Source: Maratus speciosus
Taxonomy: Eukaryota; Arthropoda; Arachnida; Araneae; Salticidae
Assembly (NCBI GenBank): GCA_963932465.1
Contig: OZ010796.1
Location: 72,853,974 to 72,917,973 of the forward strand
Length of the DNA stretch: 64,000 nucleotides
Direction of reading: 5' to 3'
Positions 23,869 to 35,410 of the stretch are shown here, piece after piece; within the stretch, counting starts at the first letter, position 1; each line of letters starts with the position of its first letter. A program made the position numbers and the translations under genes. The notes below the pieces were generated by a model. It was not told where the DNA came from. It ran no database searches and saw only the letters and a list, made by a program, of their open reading frames with translations.

Positions 23869-24115
23869 GTGAGTTTCAAAACTCACCTTATCCAAAAACT
23901 CAAATTTTGGGAAATCGCGAAAAACCTCTAATTGCGTCCATTGGCTTTCATAGTAAACCAAGATTTTACAATAGCATCAGAAATACACAATAAAACTAGT
24001 TTTTTTGCATAATGTTGTGTTTTTTTCGATGCAATAGATTGATAGAGAAATAGAATAGATTGATTGAGAAAATACATTTTTTAAAATTTTGGATAAAGAG
24101 AGTTTTGAAACTCAC
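23869..24115. mobile_element. MITE with GTGAGTTTCAAAACTCAC ends
   Basis: Inverted ends at 23869-23897 and 24087-24115. Each terminus is itself a short palindrome GTGAGTTT/AAAACTCAC. The interior is AT-rich and non-coding. Confidence 0.65.
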
Positions 24116-24162
24116 GTCCCCAGATGAGGTGTCTGATGTTGAAGGATTTCTTCAGTCCAAAT

Positions 24163-24935
24163 GCTAATGGCGATTCAAGAGCCATCTAGTGGAGAAAAGA
24201 TAGAACTTCTCGCTTCAGGAAAATCCCGTGCAAACACAATGCTTTACATGTAATTTTAATTTGTTCATAAGGATTATTTGTTTTGCACAACTTCAACATT
24301 AGTTTTCCGTGTTATATGGAAAATATTGTTATTTTCTGTGTTATGTGATAAAAATGATCTGAATTTGAACATCTGAGACTTTCAGAGATGTTTGCAATAA
24401 ATAAAACTTTCAATGACACTTTAGCATTACTTAAGGGTGTATTCGAAAAAAATATTTTTCCACCCTCAACAGCTCGAAATTTTCTGAGACATTTTCAGAC
24501 TCATTTTTAAAAGTAAAAACATGAAACTTGCTGAGGTGATTTTTGAAGAGATGTATAAGAGGCCGTGTGGTTTCATTTTTAGCTCAATTCATTAGAATTT
24601 GATTTTTAAACAATTATTTTCTCAGTATGACCATTTTTTTCATTCCCAGGTCTCCCGCTTCGGAAAATTCGGTTCAAAACGGCCACTTTGACAGCATTTT
24701 TGTACAATATTGTCTGCATTTATCAAAAACTCGAGAAGCACGGCACATTATGTAGTTTCTAAATAAGAGAATTTCCCAGTTTGATGCGTTTGAGAGCAAA
24801 AATTAATTAAAAAATGAATCAGAAAATAAGCAGTTTGGATTGGAATACACCCTTAAAGGGACGATTCTTATGTAGGGATAGCTGAAAAGAACGACCTCTA
24901 TGGGCCTTTTTAAGTCCCAAATGCTTTTTGTACTC
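24163..24935 (+). repeat. W repeat, copy 1, split by a TTAA element
   Basis: Sequence from GGCGATTCAAG onward is shared with 54905-55250. Copy 1 is interrupted at a TTAA by R1 (24431-24856) and resumes with AGGGACGATTCTTATG. Copy 2 reads through this point with TTAAAGGGA, which identifies the empty site. Confidence 0.75.
24431..24856 (+). mobile_element. TTAA element R1
   Basis: 426 bases including both TTAA. The ends are TTAAGGGTGTATTC and GAATACACCCTTAA. It closely matches R2 at 25770-26194 and R3 at 61965-62381. It has no coding capacity. TTAA is confirmed as the duplicated target by W copy 2. TTAA targets fit piggyBac-like or Kolobok-like transposition; GGG termini are less typical of piggyBac. 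Confidence 0.85.
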
Positions 24936-25313
24936 TTTTAAGGTGTATTTAAGGCTGTTGTCAAATTCAAACTGGCCACTTTTTGGCACATTCCTGAATT
25001 CATTTTTATTCGTATTGGCAAGTGCGATTGGTAGGTTCAATTGGCCGGATGATTATTCAAAAACTATGAAATCGAATAGTTTTTCCCTATTTCGATAACG
25101 GCAGAGGATCTTTCAGAAAATTCTGCCATAATTGGCCTTTTAAACCAAAATTACGGGCGCGACATCCCGATAAAGATCGCTATAAGACAACAATCGCTGA
25201 TAACTCAAGAAGAAATTAATTTATCGAAAAATGAAACCCTATTTGATTCCAAATGACTTCAATAGTCATGCCTGCAAATGTCATGCTTTTACATTTAAAC
25301 CTGGATTACTAAA
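24936..25313. other. diverged R-like sequence
   Basis: Contains TTAAGGTGTATTTAAGG at the left and phrases seen in R elements (a CAAAAACTATGAAATCGA-like block near 25055). Probably an old R copy without a clear right end. Nothing coding. Confidence 0.4.
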
Positions 25314-25321
25314 CCTTTTAG

Positions 25322-25510
25322 CGAGGCTAACGAAAAAGACAGACTACCGCGGTGCATCCAAAGTGTCTTTTTTTACAGACCGCTAGAGTGACGTAATGCT
25401 CTATTCGTACACCTGCATTGGCGCATTCGAGCATCACGTAACTCCAGCGGTCTGTGAAAAAAAGATACGTGGAATGCATCACGATAGCCTGTCTTTTGCG
25501 TTAGCCTCGG
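25322..25510. mobile_element. hAT-like MITE with 8-base target duplication
   Basis: Inverted ends CGAGGCTAACG/CGTTAGCCTCG with about 80 bases of imperfect stem. CCTTTTAG occurs on both sides (25314-25321 and 25511-25518). 8-base duplications suggest hAT or P-type mobilisation. Includes GTGACGTAATG inside the left arm. Confidence 0.8.
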
Positions 25511-25769
25511 CCTTTTAGGAAATGACGTATACTTTCTAAATTCGACGACAAGACAATTTTTTTACGCTTTTAATAAATGCAAGTTTTCAGCAATCTCTTA
25601 TCAAAATATTTATGAGCTCATGTAAGGAAAGAAGTAGAATGAACACGTGCCATTGCGATAAAACAGTTACTAAACTAACCCTAAAACCGCATCGTAAAAA
25701 TTACGACGGGTTAATGATCTAGGGTTAACCCGGGAGCGCACACGACGGGTAAGTCGAAGATTATTTTCG

Positions 25770-26194
25770 TTAAGGGTGTATTCGAAAAAATATTTTTCCA
25801 CCCTCAACAGCTCGAAATTTTCTGAGACATTTTCAGACTCATTTTTAAAAGTAAAAACATGAAACTTGCTGGGGTGATTTTTGAAGAGTTGTATAAGGTG
25901 CCGTGTGATTTCATTTTTCGCTCAATTAATTAGAATTTGATTTTTAAGCAAGTATTTTCTCAGTATGACCATCTTTTTCATCCCCAGATCTCCCGCTTTC
26001 GGAAATTTCGGTTCAAAACGCCGATTTTGACAGCATTTTTTACAATATTTTCTGCATTTATCAAAAAATCGAGAAGCACGGCACATTATGTAGTTTCTAA
26101 ATAAGAGAATTTCTTAGTTTGATGCGTTTGAGAGCAAAAATGAATTTAAAAATGAATCAGAAAATAAGCAGTTTGGATCGGAATACACCCTTAA
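25770..26194 (+). mobile_element. TTAA element R2
   Basis: Near-identical in arrangement to R1 and in the same orientation, 0.9 kb away. TTAA at both ends (25770-25773, 26191-26194). Confidence 0.85.
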
Positions 26195-26292
26195 GTGTTA
26201 ACAAATGTAAAAAACCTACAAACGCAGTGTATGTCATACCCTATGAGCGTGCTCTACAGTTAAAAATGAGTTCGAAAATGTGTCTGAAAGTC

Positions 26293-26363
26293 GTCCAGTG
26301 GCGTGATCAGTAGCGACAATTGCTGCCACAGCGGAGGCCCGGGTTCGAATCCTCGGGTAAGAC
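26293..26363 (+). pseudogene. tRNA-like sequence
   Basis: 71 bases with A-box-like TGGCGTGATCAGTAGCG (26299-26315) and a perfect B box GGTTCGAATCC (26342-26352). The outermost bases GTC and GAC can pair. The arms are imperfect. Could be the head of an old tRNA-derived retroposon; no tail is clear downstream. Confidence 0.55.
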
Positions 26364-26544
26364 ATGGATATAATTGTGAATGTCCATTTGTGGTTATATA
26401 AATATGTAATGGAAAAAGAAAATAAAAATTGTTGTGGCCAGTTGTTGTTTCTGTGTATAATAAGGATCATTAGAGGCGATAAGTCATAGTCGCAATTGGC
26501 CGCAAAGCATGTCCAATGTCAATATGTCTGAAAATTTGGTGGGG

Positions 26545-27160
26545 AAGAACATATTTTTACTTTCTTCTATCTATAACAGAAGAAAGCATTGTAATCGAAT
26601 TTTTTTTCGACGAATTTACACGTTTTAAAGGTCACAGAATCCGAAAACATGTTTTTCGCTATGGCCAGCAGGTCCGAGTTGAATTTGGAGATATTGATCG
26701 GAAGGTGGCGCTGTGATGTTTCATTATTTCATTATTGTATTGGCGCCATTTTCATTATTGTATCATCGGTAAGGAAATCATATAAAGGTAAGCACAGATT
26801 TGAAGGAAGTTTCATAGGTATGTTTTTGGCTATGACAAATATGTCCCAGTTGAATTTGGGCCTATTCTGCCGGAAGGGGTCGCTGTGATAGCGATTTTTG
26901 TGCCTTCTGCGATTTTTGTGTTTATTACTTTATCATGAAAACTGCATGAAGGCATCCATAGAATTGAATCAAATTTCATATGTACGTTTTTGTATTTCAT
27001 ATGTATGTCCAGCAGCCCCAGTTCAATTGGGAGTTATTCTGCTGGAAGGGGGCGTTGTGATAGACATTTATGTGATTGTCACGCTATTTCGTAGTTGTAT
27101 GTTGGACATCGTCTGTTTGTGCAGCAACGGATGCGTCGCATCCATGTAATCATGTTATTC
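26545..27160 (+). repeat. Y repeat, copy 2, with internal tandem units
   Basis: Plus-strand version of 20460-20960. Three successive units, each with a TATGGCCAGCAGGTCC-like phrase (near 26660, 26828 and 27003) followed by a GGAAG...GCGCTGTGATAG phrase. The short open frames here are repeat shadows. Confidence 0.65.
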
Positions 27161-27229
27161 GCAAGCACCTAACATATGACAGAATGACGAAAAATATTGA
27201 TTTTATTGAAAAATAGGATCAAGGTTAGC

Positions 27230-27412
27230 GGCGACCAACAACATACAAGGCCAGTTCATGACTTTTAAAACGTCACACGGAGTGGATCATCATTACATGG
27301 CGATTGGCACAAACAATGGTCGCGCCGCTTTGTATCAATCACCGTGTAAAGTTGATCCACTCCGTGTGACGTTTTAAACGTCATGAACTGGCCTTGTACA
27401 TCGTTGGTCGCG
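27230..27412. mobile_element. MITE with 7-base target duplication
   Basis: Inverted ends GCGACCAAC/GTTGGTCGC continue as a stem of about 65 bases. GGTTAGC flanks both ends (27223-27229, 27413-27419). The length of the duplication fits hAT-like or P-like insertion. Non-coding. Confidence 0.82.
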
Positions 27413-27476
27413 GGTTAGCTCGCATTTACTCCGATTATTGAAATAAAGTAGAAATTTAAGAGGAAAATCAAAGTCG

Positions 27477-27638
27477 CACTGTTAAAAATCTGCAGCTTTT
27501 GCTGCATAGTCACTCCACCGCTTTTATAGGAAACGGTTACCTAACTATATTTTGAAGCATTCTCCTTGGTCAGAATAGAGATATTCTATAAAAGCGGCGG
27601 AGTGACTATGCAGCAAAATTTGCAGATTTTTAACAGTG
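27477..27638. mobile_element. MITE family M, copy 1
   Basis: Ends CACTGTTAAAAATCTGCAGC and its inverse, stem of about 45 bases. The second copy is at 37588-37748. It lies only about 180 bases from the RING2 exon donor. Confidence 0.8.
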
Positions 27639-27818
27639 CGGTGTAATAATGTTTTGCACTGGATGTTCGTGCAGCGACGCACATTTCGGCATCTTGTCTG
27701 TTTCTAAAATGCATAATTAAAAAAATGCAGCTTTTTGAAATATTAACATTTATGAGATAGATGGTTTTCGGATTGGCAACATCCTGCTAGTTGAAGAAGG
27801 AAGTTGTAATTTACTTAC

Positions 27819-28020
27819 CAAAAATGGCTCCTCTTATGGCTTTTCTTTGGAGAGGATGATCAGCTTTAAAGCGATATTTGCAACCAAATACACTCAGCTT
27901 ACTGTAATGATCTCCGAAAAATTTCAGACAACGAAATCGCTCCCCACATTTGTAGCAAAAATCCGTTTTACAGCGTGTGCAGTGCATGTGATCACATCCA
28001 GTAGTGCGTTGGATATAGAT
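27819..28020 (-). CDS. RNF217: RNF217-like E3 ligase, RING2 exon with catalytic cysteine
   Basis: 202-base exon on the minus strand: 67 codons from ATC plus one base carried into the next exon. It has a pyrimidine-rich TCTTATAG acceptor and a GTAAGTAAA donor. With the last residues of the upstream exon (CPKC) it forms the RING2 (Rcat) domain of RBR ligases. GCDHMHC contains the expected catalytic cysteine (codon 27994-27996), which carries ubiquitin as a thioester. The following C-x2-C and FCYKCGE pairs, and the later H and C in GDHYSKLSVFGC, bind zinc. The block GERFRCLKFFGDHYSKLS is characteristic of RNF217 rather than RNF19 or parkin. No inactivating change seen. Confidence 0.95.
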
Positions 28021-28118
28021 CTATAAGACAGAAAAGAAACATTTTAAAACCCAATAGGATTATAGAAATTCAACACAATGAGTCTTTTTTAACACTTTCC
28101 AACCACAGACTTCTCATA

Positions 28119-28395
28119 CAGACGGCTTGCATTGTCGTCACGTTGCTATTAGCAACGACTGATGCTCTAATCTGGTACTGCACCTGAAGCCCACACGGGA
28201 CGTTAGAACTCCCCGTTTGCCGTTAAAAGCACGTGTTGTCCTTCTGTTTAATTTAGATTTTTATTATTTTTATTATTATAGTGCTAATAAGTCTAATAAG
28301 TCAAATGGAGAGTACCACATTCGCCTTATATTTGGGCGCCATATGAAGCGATGCCAGGGTCTTCTGAACATGTGACGTCATGTGCAAGCCGTCTA
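28119..28395. mobile_element. MITE with AGACGGCTTGCA ends
   Basis: Inverted ends AGACGGCTTGCA/TGCAAGCCGTCT, TA on the left flank and TATA on the right. The right arm holds a perfect TGACGTCA (28373-28380). Non-coding. Confidence 0.75.
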
Positions 28396-28424
28396 TAAGT
28401 AGACTCAGAATTAGTAAACTTTTC

Positions 28425-28856
28425 TTAAGGGTGTTCTCAAATCCAAAAGGGTAACTTTCTGGTATAAGTTTTAATTTATTTTTGTTCAGAAATGCATGAA
28501 ACTAACAGGTGTTGTTGTTCAGAAACTATGTAATCGAGCTAATCTTTCCTTTTTTTTTTCAAAACGCAATAGATCTTTGATAAAATCGTGTCAAAGTTGA
28601 CGTTTTGAACCAAAGTTTCCGAAGGAAGCAGTAAAATCAGTCCGTGAAGGGCGAAAATCGTGTTTGTCACGTGATCAAAAACGTTTATAACTCAATAGGT
28701 AATTTATTGATCAAAAAATGGATAAAAACAGTTCAATTCCAAATCGTTTCCATGGCCAGGCTTTCCAATTTTATATCTTTCCGCTAAAAAATGAATTTGT
28801 AAATGTGTCAAAACGTTTTGCGCTTGTTGAGCAGAGCAGTTAAGAACAGCCTCAAA
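28425..28856 (+). mobile_element. TTAA element R4
   Basis: Ends TTAAGGGTGTTCTCAAA and GTTAAGAACAGCCTCAA. The same sequence occurs reversed at 55274-55935 (R5) and, internally deleted, at 30550-30754 (R6). Related to R1-R3 in the blocks CAGAAACTATGTAAT and CAAAGTTGACGTTTTGAACC. Here TTAA has decayed to TCAA on the right. It provides the empty site for the insertion inside R5. Confidence 0.82.
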
Positions 28857-29185
28857 GCAAAGATCACTGCCCACCGTCACGTGATGTTGGGCAAAGGAAG
28901 CGCGGCAAACCGGTTTCTTTCCCCGCTGTTATCTCCTCGGAATTTCCCTCCGGATTTCCCACCGAAATTTTATTGCGTTGGAGATTGTATTGCATTATTG
29001 TTATTATATATTGTTATTATATTACGTTGTATTGCGCAATTTTATTGCGTATATATCCGAAAGTTGCCAATAAAGGGATTACCGCCAAAAAACGGCATTT
29101 TTTTGGCGATGAAAGCGGAAACATGTTGGATTCAACTTGTCCCCGAAAGAAAAATGGGACCCGCTCTCTACGTATCTTTAGTCTG
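28857..29185. other. no feature seen
   Basis: Open frames of 70-130 codons here have no recognisable domain and overlap on opposite strands; treated as chance. Confidence 0.4.
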
Positions 29186-29640
29186 AGTTTCCAACATAGT
29201 TGAAAACTGTTTATAAATTCGATTTTTCTGTCTGTCTGCCGTCTGTCCATGCTTTATCTCGCGTCATTAGAGGCATATTGCCACGAAATTGCTGTTGTTT
29301 ATTGGGGTATAGTATGGTATTTTCTGTATTGAAAATGAAGTGTGCAGCATTTACAATTCGTTTACAGAGACACTCAAAAATATTCTGTTAACATTACGGT
29401 CTTTGGGGGCAAAGAACGTTTGTGGTGTATTTTAATGATAGGACACTATTTCAAATATATAGAAATTTATATGTATCACAGAGGTGTACTACAAGGCGCT
29501 TACTGTAGAATCTGGTGTACCTATAATGTATCGTTCATTTACAGGGACACACAAAAGAATTTGGCTACAGTACTGCATATATGAACAATAATTGCGTTTT
29601 CAGTTGTGGTACGCGTTTTTAAATTTTATTAATTACCATC
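29186..29640 (+). repeat. Z repeat, copy 3
   Basis: Starts CCAACATAGTTGAAAACTG, has the CTGTCTGCCGTCTGTCC run and two CATTTACAGGGACAC-type modules (about 29359 and 29539). Confidence 0.75.
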
Positions 29641-29859
29641 AATATTCTGAAAAATATCCAAATTCCTTTGTGCTGACCTGTATAGGATCTATAGATTTGT
29701 ATATCTATTCTAAAATTTAGTTCAGTTAGAAAACCCAGGCTTAGTTGAGAATTTCTCTTCCTCAAATTCATTCAATAAACGGTGTTGCTTACGATGGCCG
29801 ATTATCCACAGTAGGGATATAGGCCCGTCAATAAACGGAAATGTACTCGAGATCTTTTG

Positions 29860-30330
29860 TATTGCCCTGTTATAAATTCTATACACATCAAGTAATAGGA
29901 AAAAAATAGTTAAATTTAAACACGCGTACCATAACTGAAAGCGCACTCCCAGCAATTATTGTTAGTAGCAGCAGTTATTTTGTGCGTACCTGTCAATGAA
30001 CGATGAATGCTTATGCACCTACAGTAAGCTTCTTGCAGTGCATCGCAGTGATTCCTATCAATTTTAATATGTTTGAAATAGTGTAACATCATTAAAATAT
30101 ACCGCAAACTCCCCCCACCCCCCCACACAGACCGTAACGGAATTCTTTTGAGTGTTCCTATCAATGAACGATAAATGGTGCCCATTGCATTTTCAATACC
30201 GAACATGCCATAGTAATGTTCAATGACATACATCCATTTCATGGCAATCCAAGTCTAGTTAGAACACGGGCTGACGGCAGCAGACAGACAGACAAACCGA
30301 TGTCATAAGCCCTTTTCAACTATGTTGCAA
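29860..30330 (-). repeat. Z repeat, copy 4
   Basis: Inverted relative to copy 3 and separated from it by about 220 bases, so the two form a potential hairpin. Ends CTTTTCAACTATGTTGCAAA on the plus strand. Confidence 0.75.
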
Positions 30331-30409
30331 AGTGTTAAAAAGGCACCATTTCCAGTCGAACGGCTATTCCATTGTTTTCTGTGACGAAGATTAAAATGCA
30401 GGGCATGTT

Positions 30410-30800
30410 TTTTTTCCAACATAGTTGAAAAGTGTTTATGCATTTGGTTTGTCTGTCCGTCCACGCTCTAACTCGGATTTTCATTAAATTGTTATAGGTT
30501 AATGGTGTTTATCATGGCATGTTCGGTACTGACTATGAAATGTGCAGCATTAAGGCTATTCTTAACTGCTCTGCTCAACAAGCGCAAAACGTTTTGGCGC
30601 AGTTACAAATTCATTTTTTTAACGGAAAGGTATAAAATTGGAAAGCCTGGCCATGGAAGCGATTTGGAATTGAACTGTTTTTTCCATTTTCGAACAAAAT
30701 TAAATTAAAACTTATGTCAGAAAATTGCCCTTTTGGATTTGAGAACACCCCTAATAATTCATTTACAGGGTACTTACAAGGAATGTCTCCATACGGGCAT
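30410..30800 (+). repeat. Z repeat, copy 5, split by TTAA element R6
   Basis: Begins CCAACATAGTTGAAAAGTG. It is interrupted after GTGCAGCA by R6 and resumes with TAATTCATTTACAGGG, matching copy 3 at GTGCAGCATTTACAATTC. Confidence 0.7.
30550..30754 (-). mobile_element. TTAA element R6 (internally deleted)
   Basis: 205 bases. Both ends match R5 (TTAAGGCT... and ...GAGAACACCCCTAA). The centre of the element, present in R4 and R5, is missing, with the join near 30680. Keeping both ends but losing the middle is typical of non-autonomous derivatives. Confidence 0.8.
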
Positions 30801-31640
30801 ACTCAGAAAAATTTGAAAAAATTACAGAATGCTCTTCTCATATGGATATATATGTTTATAAAAAAAAATTTGGCGGAACCCCGAACAAGCGTCCATAAAA
30901 AAATGACGAAATTTTCGTTTATTTGGCGATTTATCACCGGTTGGCGATGAAAAAATATACGCTTTTATGTAGGGAAAAACATTTTATGTTGAATTTGTTT
31001 ATATAAGTTTAATTTAAATAACTTTAGTTTTGTCATTTTTAATTTGTTTTAACTATTGTTTTGTCATTTTTAGTTTGTTTTAACTATAGTTTGTCATATA
31101 TATTTATATATATTTATAATAAAAATTGAATATCATATTTTACGATTTAAAACAAAATTTAAATTGATTTAAATTATTTCAAGCTAAAAAATAATGCAGA
31201 GAGAATACTGTCGATTTGATTATGTTGCTATGGAAACGACTTCGTCTTCGATATGGCAATGTATTATGGCAATCAAATGTCAGTTGACTATAACTTAAAA
31301 TAAATATTTGCAACTTGCAAAGCATAGAAAATATTTTTACAGGTGATAAAATTAAATAACTACAGCAACAAGTACCATACATATGTAATATAAAAAATAC
31401 ATAATAACCTCTTTCATTGATTAAGTTTAAATTCATTAAAAACCGTGCATTCTAAAAAACAATTAATAAACAATTTTCAGATGTATTAAAATCGTTTGCT
31501 TTTGGCAATGAAAAATCCTGCTCACCAAATCGTGTGTCACTTTCGTATTTTCGCGCCAAATATTCGAAAGTATTTTATTTTTTTACAGTCTTTCTACTGA
31601 AATTCCGCCGTTAAGTTTGACTAATCCCTTATTACATACA
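30801..31640. other. AT-rich stretch with a 31-base tandem repeat
   Basis: At 31027-31096 a unit containing TTTTGTCATTTTTAGTTTG repeats about 2.3 times with a period of 31. A 14-base RFX X-box match, GTTGCTATGGAAAC, lies at 31224-31237. Otherwise nothing seen. Confidence 0.5.
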
Positions 31641-32330
31641 TGAGTAGTTTCACTAGCATTTTTTTCAACATATTCTGAGTTTGCCCTGTAAGGAGACCTT
31701 CCTTGTTAGAAGAATTTCCGTTACATTAGTGTCAGTGGGGAAAATCGTTTGCAGTGTATTTTAATGGCATGACGCTATTTCAAATGATATAAATCACTGA
31801 ATTTCACTAAAAGATGATCACTATAGAATAGGGCATTTATAGCATTCATTGTTCATTTACAGGGACACACAAAAGAAATCGGTTACACAACTGTCTTTGA
31901 GCAATTACTGCTGAAAATGAGTTTTCAGTTTTGGTATGCCCTTTTACATTTTACTATTTTTTGCATGAACATTGTATATAAATTCTATACCTCGTCTACA
32001 GGGGGGCACAAAACAATTCACGTACCATTCTCCTTATTAACGGAAATGGCTGAAGGGGAATTTTCAATTGTGGTATGTATTTCCTAGCTGAACTAAAATT
32101 TGACCTGATGCATGTAGTTTATAGATAGAAATCTATATATATTATGTACAGGCTGCTGAAAGAATTGAGATCATTTTTCGACTGTCGATGGGAATTGCTG
32201 AAACTGGGTTTTAAAATATGCTGTGCGCTCCAAATGGTTCAATTAGATATACTATTTCAACTTATTAAATGGTGCTGTAACATTATTCTGAATGGGTTGG
32301 AAAATGTTTCATAATCTATGCTTGACGCAT
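31641..32330 (+). repeat. Z repeat, copy 6 (partial)
   Basis: Contains CATTTACAGGGACACACAAA (about 31853) and a more decayed CAGGGGGGCACAAAACAA module (about 32000). The family start is not preserved. Confidence 0.6.
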
Positions 32331-32391
32331 GATTTTTCTTTCTTGTTTATTTTTTCCTACCGACTGTACTGTTGACTTCTATACCTTTTCC

Positions 32392-33144
32392 TTAAGGGAT
32401 CTCAGAACTCTTAAAGCTTCAAAGGTTTCGAAAATTTAATTTTTTTAGATGTTAAACTCCAATATAAAAAAAAATAAATAAAAAATGATATAATTGTTTT
32501 CTTTAAATTCCCATTCGGACAGAAGTTATGGCTTTTAGAATTATATTTCTCAATAGCTGACGCGTCGTTTCCGAAACTTTGAAGTTATTTTTCTCCAAAT
32601 GACGTTTTTGGGCATAACGCGCAGAATATCTCGGAAACTTCTGAATATGTTTTCATGAAATTTTCGAAACATATGTTCCATGTTAGTCTGTATAAACTGA
32701 ACCTAAAATTTCCTTTTTATTGTTCAAAAATTTATTGTTTAGGTAATTATACTGTTGAAATTTTTAAAATTTTGTATTCACTAAATACAACATAATATTA
32801 AAAATATAAAAAAAATGCTTTAAATACAAGTTTATTTAGGTTCAGGGTCATTATTACAATCTGAAGTATAATCATAGGCACACAAAATTTCATTCTAGTT
32901 GCAAAGTTTATTTTGTAATCCTGTGCGTAAGTTGTTATACCAATTTTCTGCCAGTTTCGAGTTCCCCTATAAGTACTAATTCAGCATCTTGCAATATTTT
33001 AAATACATGAAATGAAAGAATAAGCTCGTATCTTTCATCCCAATAAAAATTGTGTTTTAAAAGCATATGCATTTTAAGATATTAAATGTTGAAAATGGTC
33101 TTTTTTCTTTTCCCCCAATTTTAAAGAGTCCTGAGACCACTTAA
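32392..33144 (+). mobile_element. TTAA-type element T, copy 2
   Basis: Starts TTAAGGGATCTCAGAACTC and ends GAGTCCTGAGACCACTTAA; the two ends are inverted copies with TTAA on both sides. It lacks the 64-base retroposon insert of copy 1. Confidence 0.78.
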
Positions 33145-33512
33145 TTAGACAATCTTTTTTCCCAGCTTTTCGAGTCATGTCATCCATGTAAGGGGTCTGA
33201 TTATGATACGTTTACTGAAAATCCTTGAACCACAATGATTTTATTTTTGACAGTAATTATTACCTACCTAAAAGTCAGAAGTTAATCACATGGGCTGTTT
33301 TACATCGGCCACTACTCCATTAAGAACGAGAAGTTAAATATTTACGAAAGAGGAGGGATATTAAATACATACTATAGTGTTGTCTGAAGCAAGAGCAAAA
33401 GTAATTTGCTTACAATAAGATTTTATCACTTTTTGTTTTAATTCATAAAGCTTACAAGATTGCGTGAAGCAGGGTTCGGTGATAGATATCAATGGATATA
33501 TATCTTGATATA
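33145..33512. other. no feature seen
   Basis: AT-rich sequence without a recognised repeat partner or gene. Confidence 0.4.
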
Positions 33513-34321
33513 CAGGGGTGGTCATAAAAAAAAAAAAAAAACTTCCCTGATATATGTACCCCTAGTGACCTAACCGCTCAACCAATCGAAATGAAATTTC
33601 AGATTTAGTTATTTAAAGGTAAGCGCTCGAGATCGTGATGATTTAAAACAATAGATCTCTCACGGTTACGGTTAGGGTTACAGTGAAAATTTTCGAAAAT
33701 TTTGAATGGCGTCGCCCTTTTTTTTGCGCAAATTCATGAGAGCATTGAAAAACCATAAATGGCGTTGGAACAATACACGTATGACTAAAATTGTCGGTGT
33801 AATATCGTGGCTTTCAATCCAAATCAGTTCATCGTAATATTCAGCACTCTAAAACAAATGATTACATTTTTATTTTCCCTATGTGTATACACAAACACAA
33901 CTCTAAAAGACATTTTGAAACAAATCTTACAACATTATTCAGTTCACAAGTGAAAAAAAAATCGGTTACTGAAAAACATGTCTTGTAGCCACTTCTTCGT
34001 TCCTCGCAATGGTCTTTTTTTGCAAGTGTTTTACGCCGGCAATTTTCTTCGTACATGTATCATTCCAACGTCATTTGTGTTTTTTCAATGCGCTGATGAA
34101 TTTGCGCATGAGAAAAAAAAAGGGGGTGTTGCCATTCAAAATTTTCGAAATTTTTTCTCTGTAACCGTAACCGTGAGAGCTCTATCAGTTTTAAATCATC
34201 ACGATCTCGAGCGCATACCTTCAAATGGGTATATCTAAAATTTCTTTTCGATTGGTTATTGGTTGAGCGGTTAAGCCGCTAGGGGTTCATATATCGGGGA
34301 AGATTTTTTATGACCACCCTG
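33513..34321. mobile_element. 0.8-kb foldback with CAGGGGTGGTCATAAAAA ends
   Basis: The whole element is an imperfect palindrome: the ends, an inner block with CACGGTTACGGTTAGGG (about 33660) and its inverse (about 34160), and the central arms all pair. TA flanks both sides (33511-33512, 34322-34323). Ends of this kind occur in mariner-like elements. The open frames at 33862-34238 are the arms read on each strand. Confidence 0.82.
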
Positions 34322-34489
34322 TATATCATGATATATATATGCGATATTTATTTTCAAAATATCATGAAGTTTGAAATTTTTGATATGTTCATGCATTTGA
34401 TATTTGCTATTCTTATTGTATATAACTTTTTAGACCCCGATATACTTTTTCTTTTAGACGATATGCTTTTCCTTTTTTGGCGATATGCT

Positions 34490-34870
34490 TTTTCTTAAAA
34501 TGTCGTCACTAAAAAATAACGTTACACATAACCATAAGCCACCAGTAAAACGAAGCAGATGTATCATTGTACGGCTCAATATTGATAATCTACTGCAATT
34601 TTTTAAACTCCTAAACATCGCACATTTTCAATTTTTTACACCGTCATATAGGGGAAAAAATTCTTTTAAATGCAATTTGTTTGAAAACTGCATCTGAATT
34701 TATTTTTGAGATATTTTTTTGTAGTTTTTAATGCCATTTCTGTAATGGTGGCAACTGAAGTAATCTATTTCTGTAGAAAGTAAAGGGAAAATATTTGATT
34801 AGTATATCTTTTTGTTGCTATTTTATCATAACAACTGAACAAAAATTGTAATTATTCCAAGAATATCGTC
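34490..34870 (+). repeat. Q repeat, diverged copy
   Basis: Clear but diverged relative of the Q repeats at 35911-36719 and 40092-40897 (shared AAAAAATAACGTTAC and TTTAAATGCAATTTGTTTGA). Confidence 0.6.
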
Positions 34871-35410
34871 TGCTATAAAACACGTATTTTAAAGAATATT
34901 TCTGTGACTTATTTTCTCTGCATTTACTTAATTCTTATCAAAAAGCTGAAAGAATACAATTTTATGAATCCGTTTGCAATAACAATTTCCGAATTCTGGA
35001 AAAATATAAATGAAGGATTTCTTTATAAAACAGGGAGCTATTATATAAACTATATTCAATTTTCAGTATCCATATTACTGTGTTTTAGCACTTTTTTTTA
35101 GCTTCTAATTTATATTTGGTCTGAAAATATTTATAATTATCGATAATGTGACTATTTTGAAAATATCGGATACATATCACAATATCGGATATTTTTGATA
35201 TTTCCGAAACCTGGCGTGAAATCACGAAAAAAAACCTTCATTTGGACTTTATTTAAGTCATCCCACTACGTTTAAATAGCCAATTTTGGGCAAATGTTGT
35301 TTTATTTGAGACTATAAAATTAGTTATTCAAAACAGTTTTTGTTTCATTTTTATAATTATTTTAAGTGTATAAGTGAAAAAGTGGAAATCCTTTACAAAT
35401 GAGTGAAATT

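Larger units (their letters stand above)
8265..27818 (-). other. RNF217: last intron of the RNF217-like gene (about 19.6 kb)
   Basis: Bounded by a GTAAGTAAA donor just below 27819 and a TTTTTCAG acceptor just above 8264. It is filled with transposons: a TTAA foldback only 92 bases from the acceptor, a nested stack at 11.4-15.9 kb, a pogo element, and several MITEs. Every element listed between these coordinates is therefore within the primary transcript. Confidence 0.85.

Noticed and set aside
24431..24856. Firm assignment of R elements to piggyBac
   Set aside because: TTAA is supported, but GGG ends are atypical and no transposase is linked; left unassigned.
28803..29186. 127-codon open frame on the plus strand
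   Set aside because: Overlaps the end of R4 and has no domain; opposite-strand frames of similar length are also open.
31224..31237. RFX X-box GTTGCTATGGAAAC as evidence of a cilia gene
   Set aside because: A motif this degenerate is expected about once in this length by chance, and no gene is adjacent.
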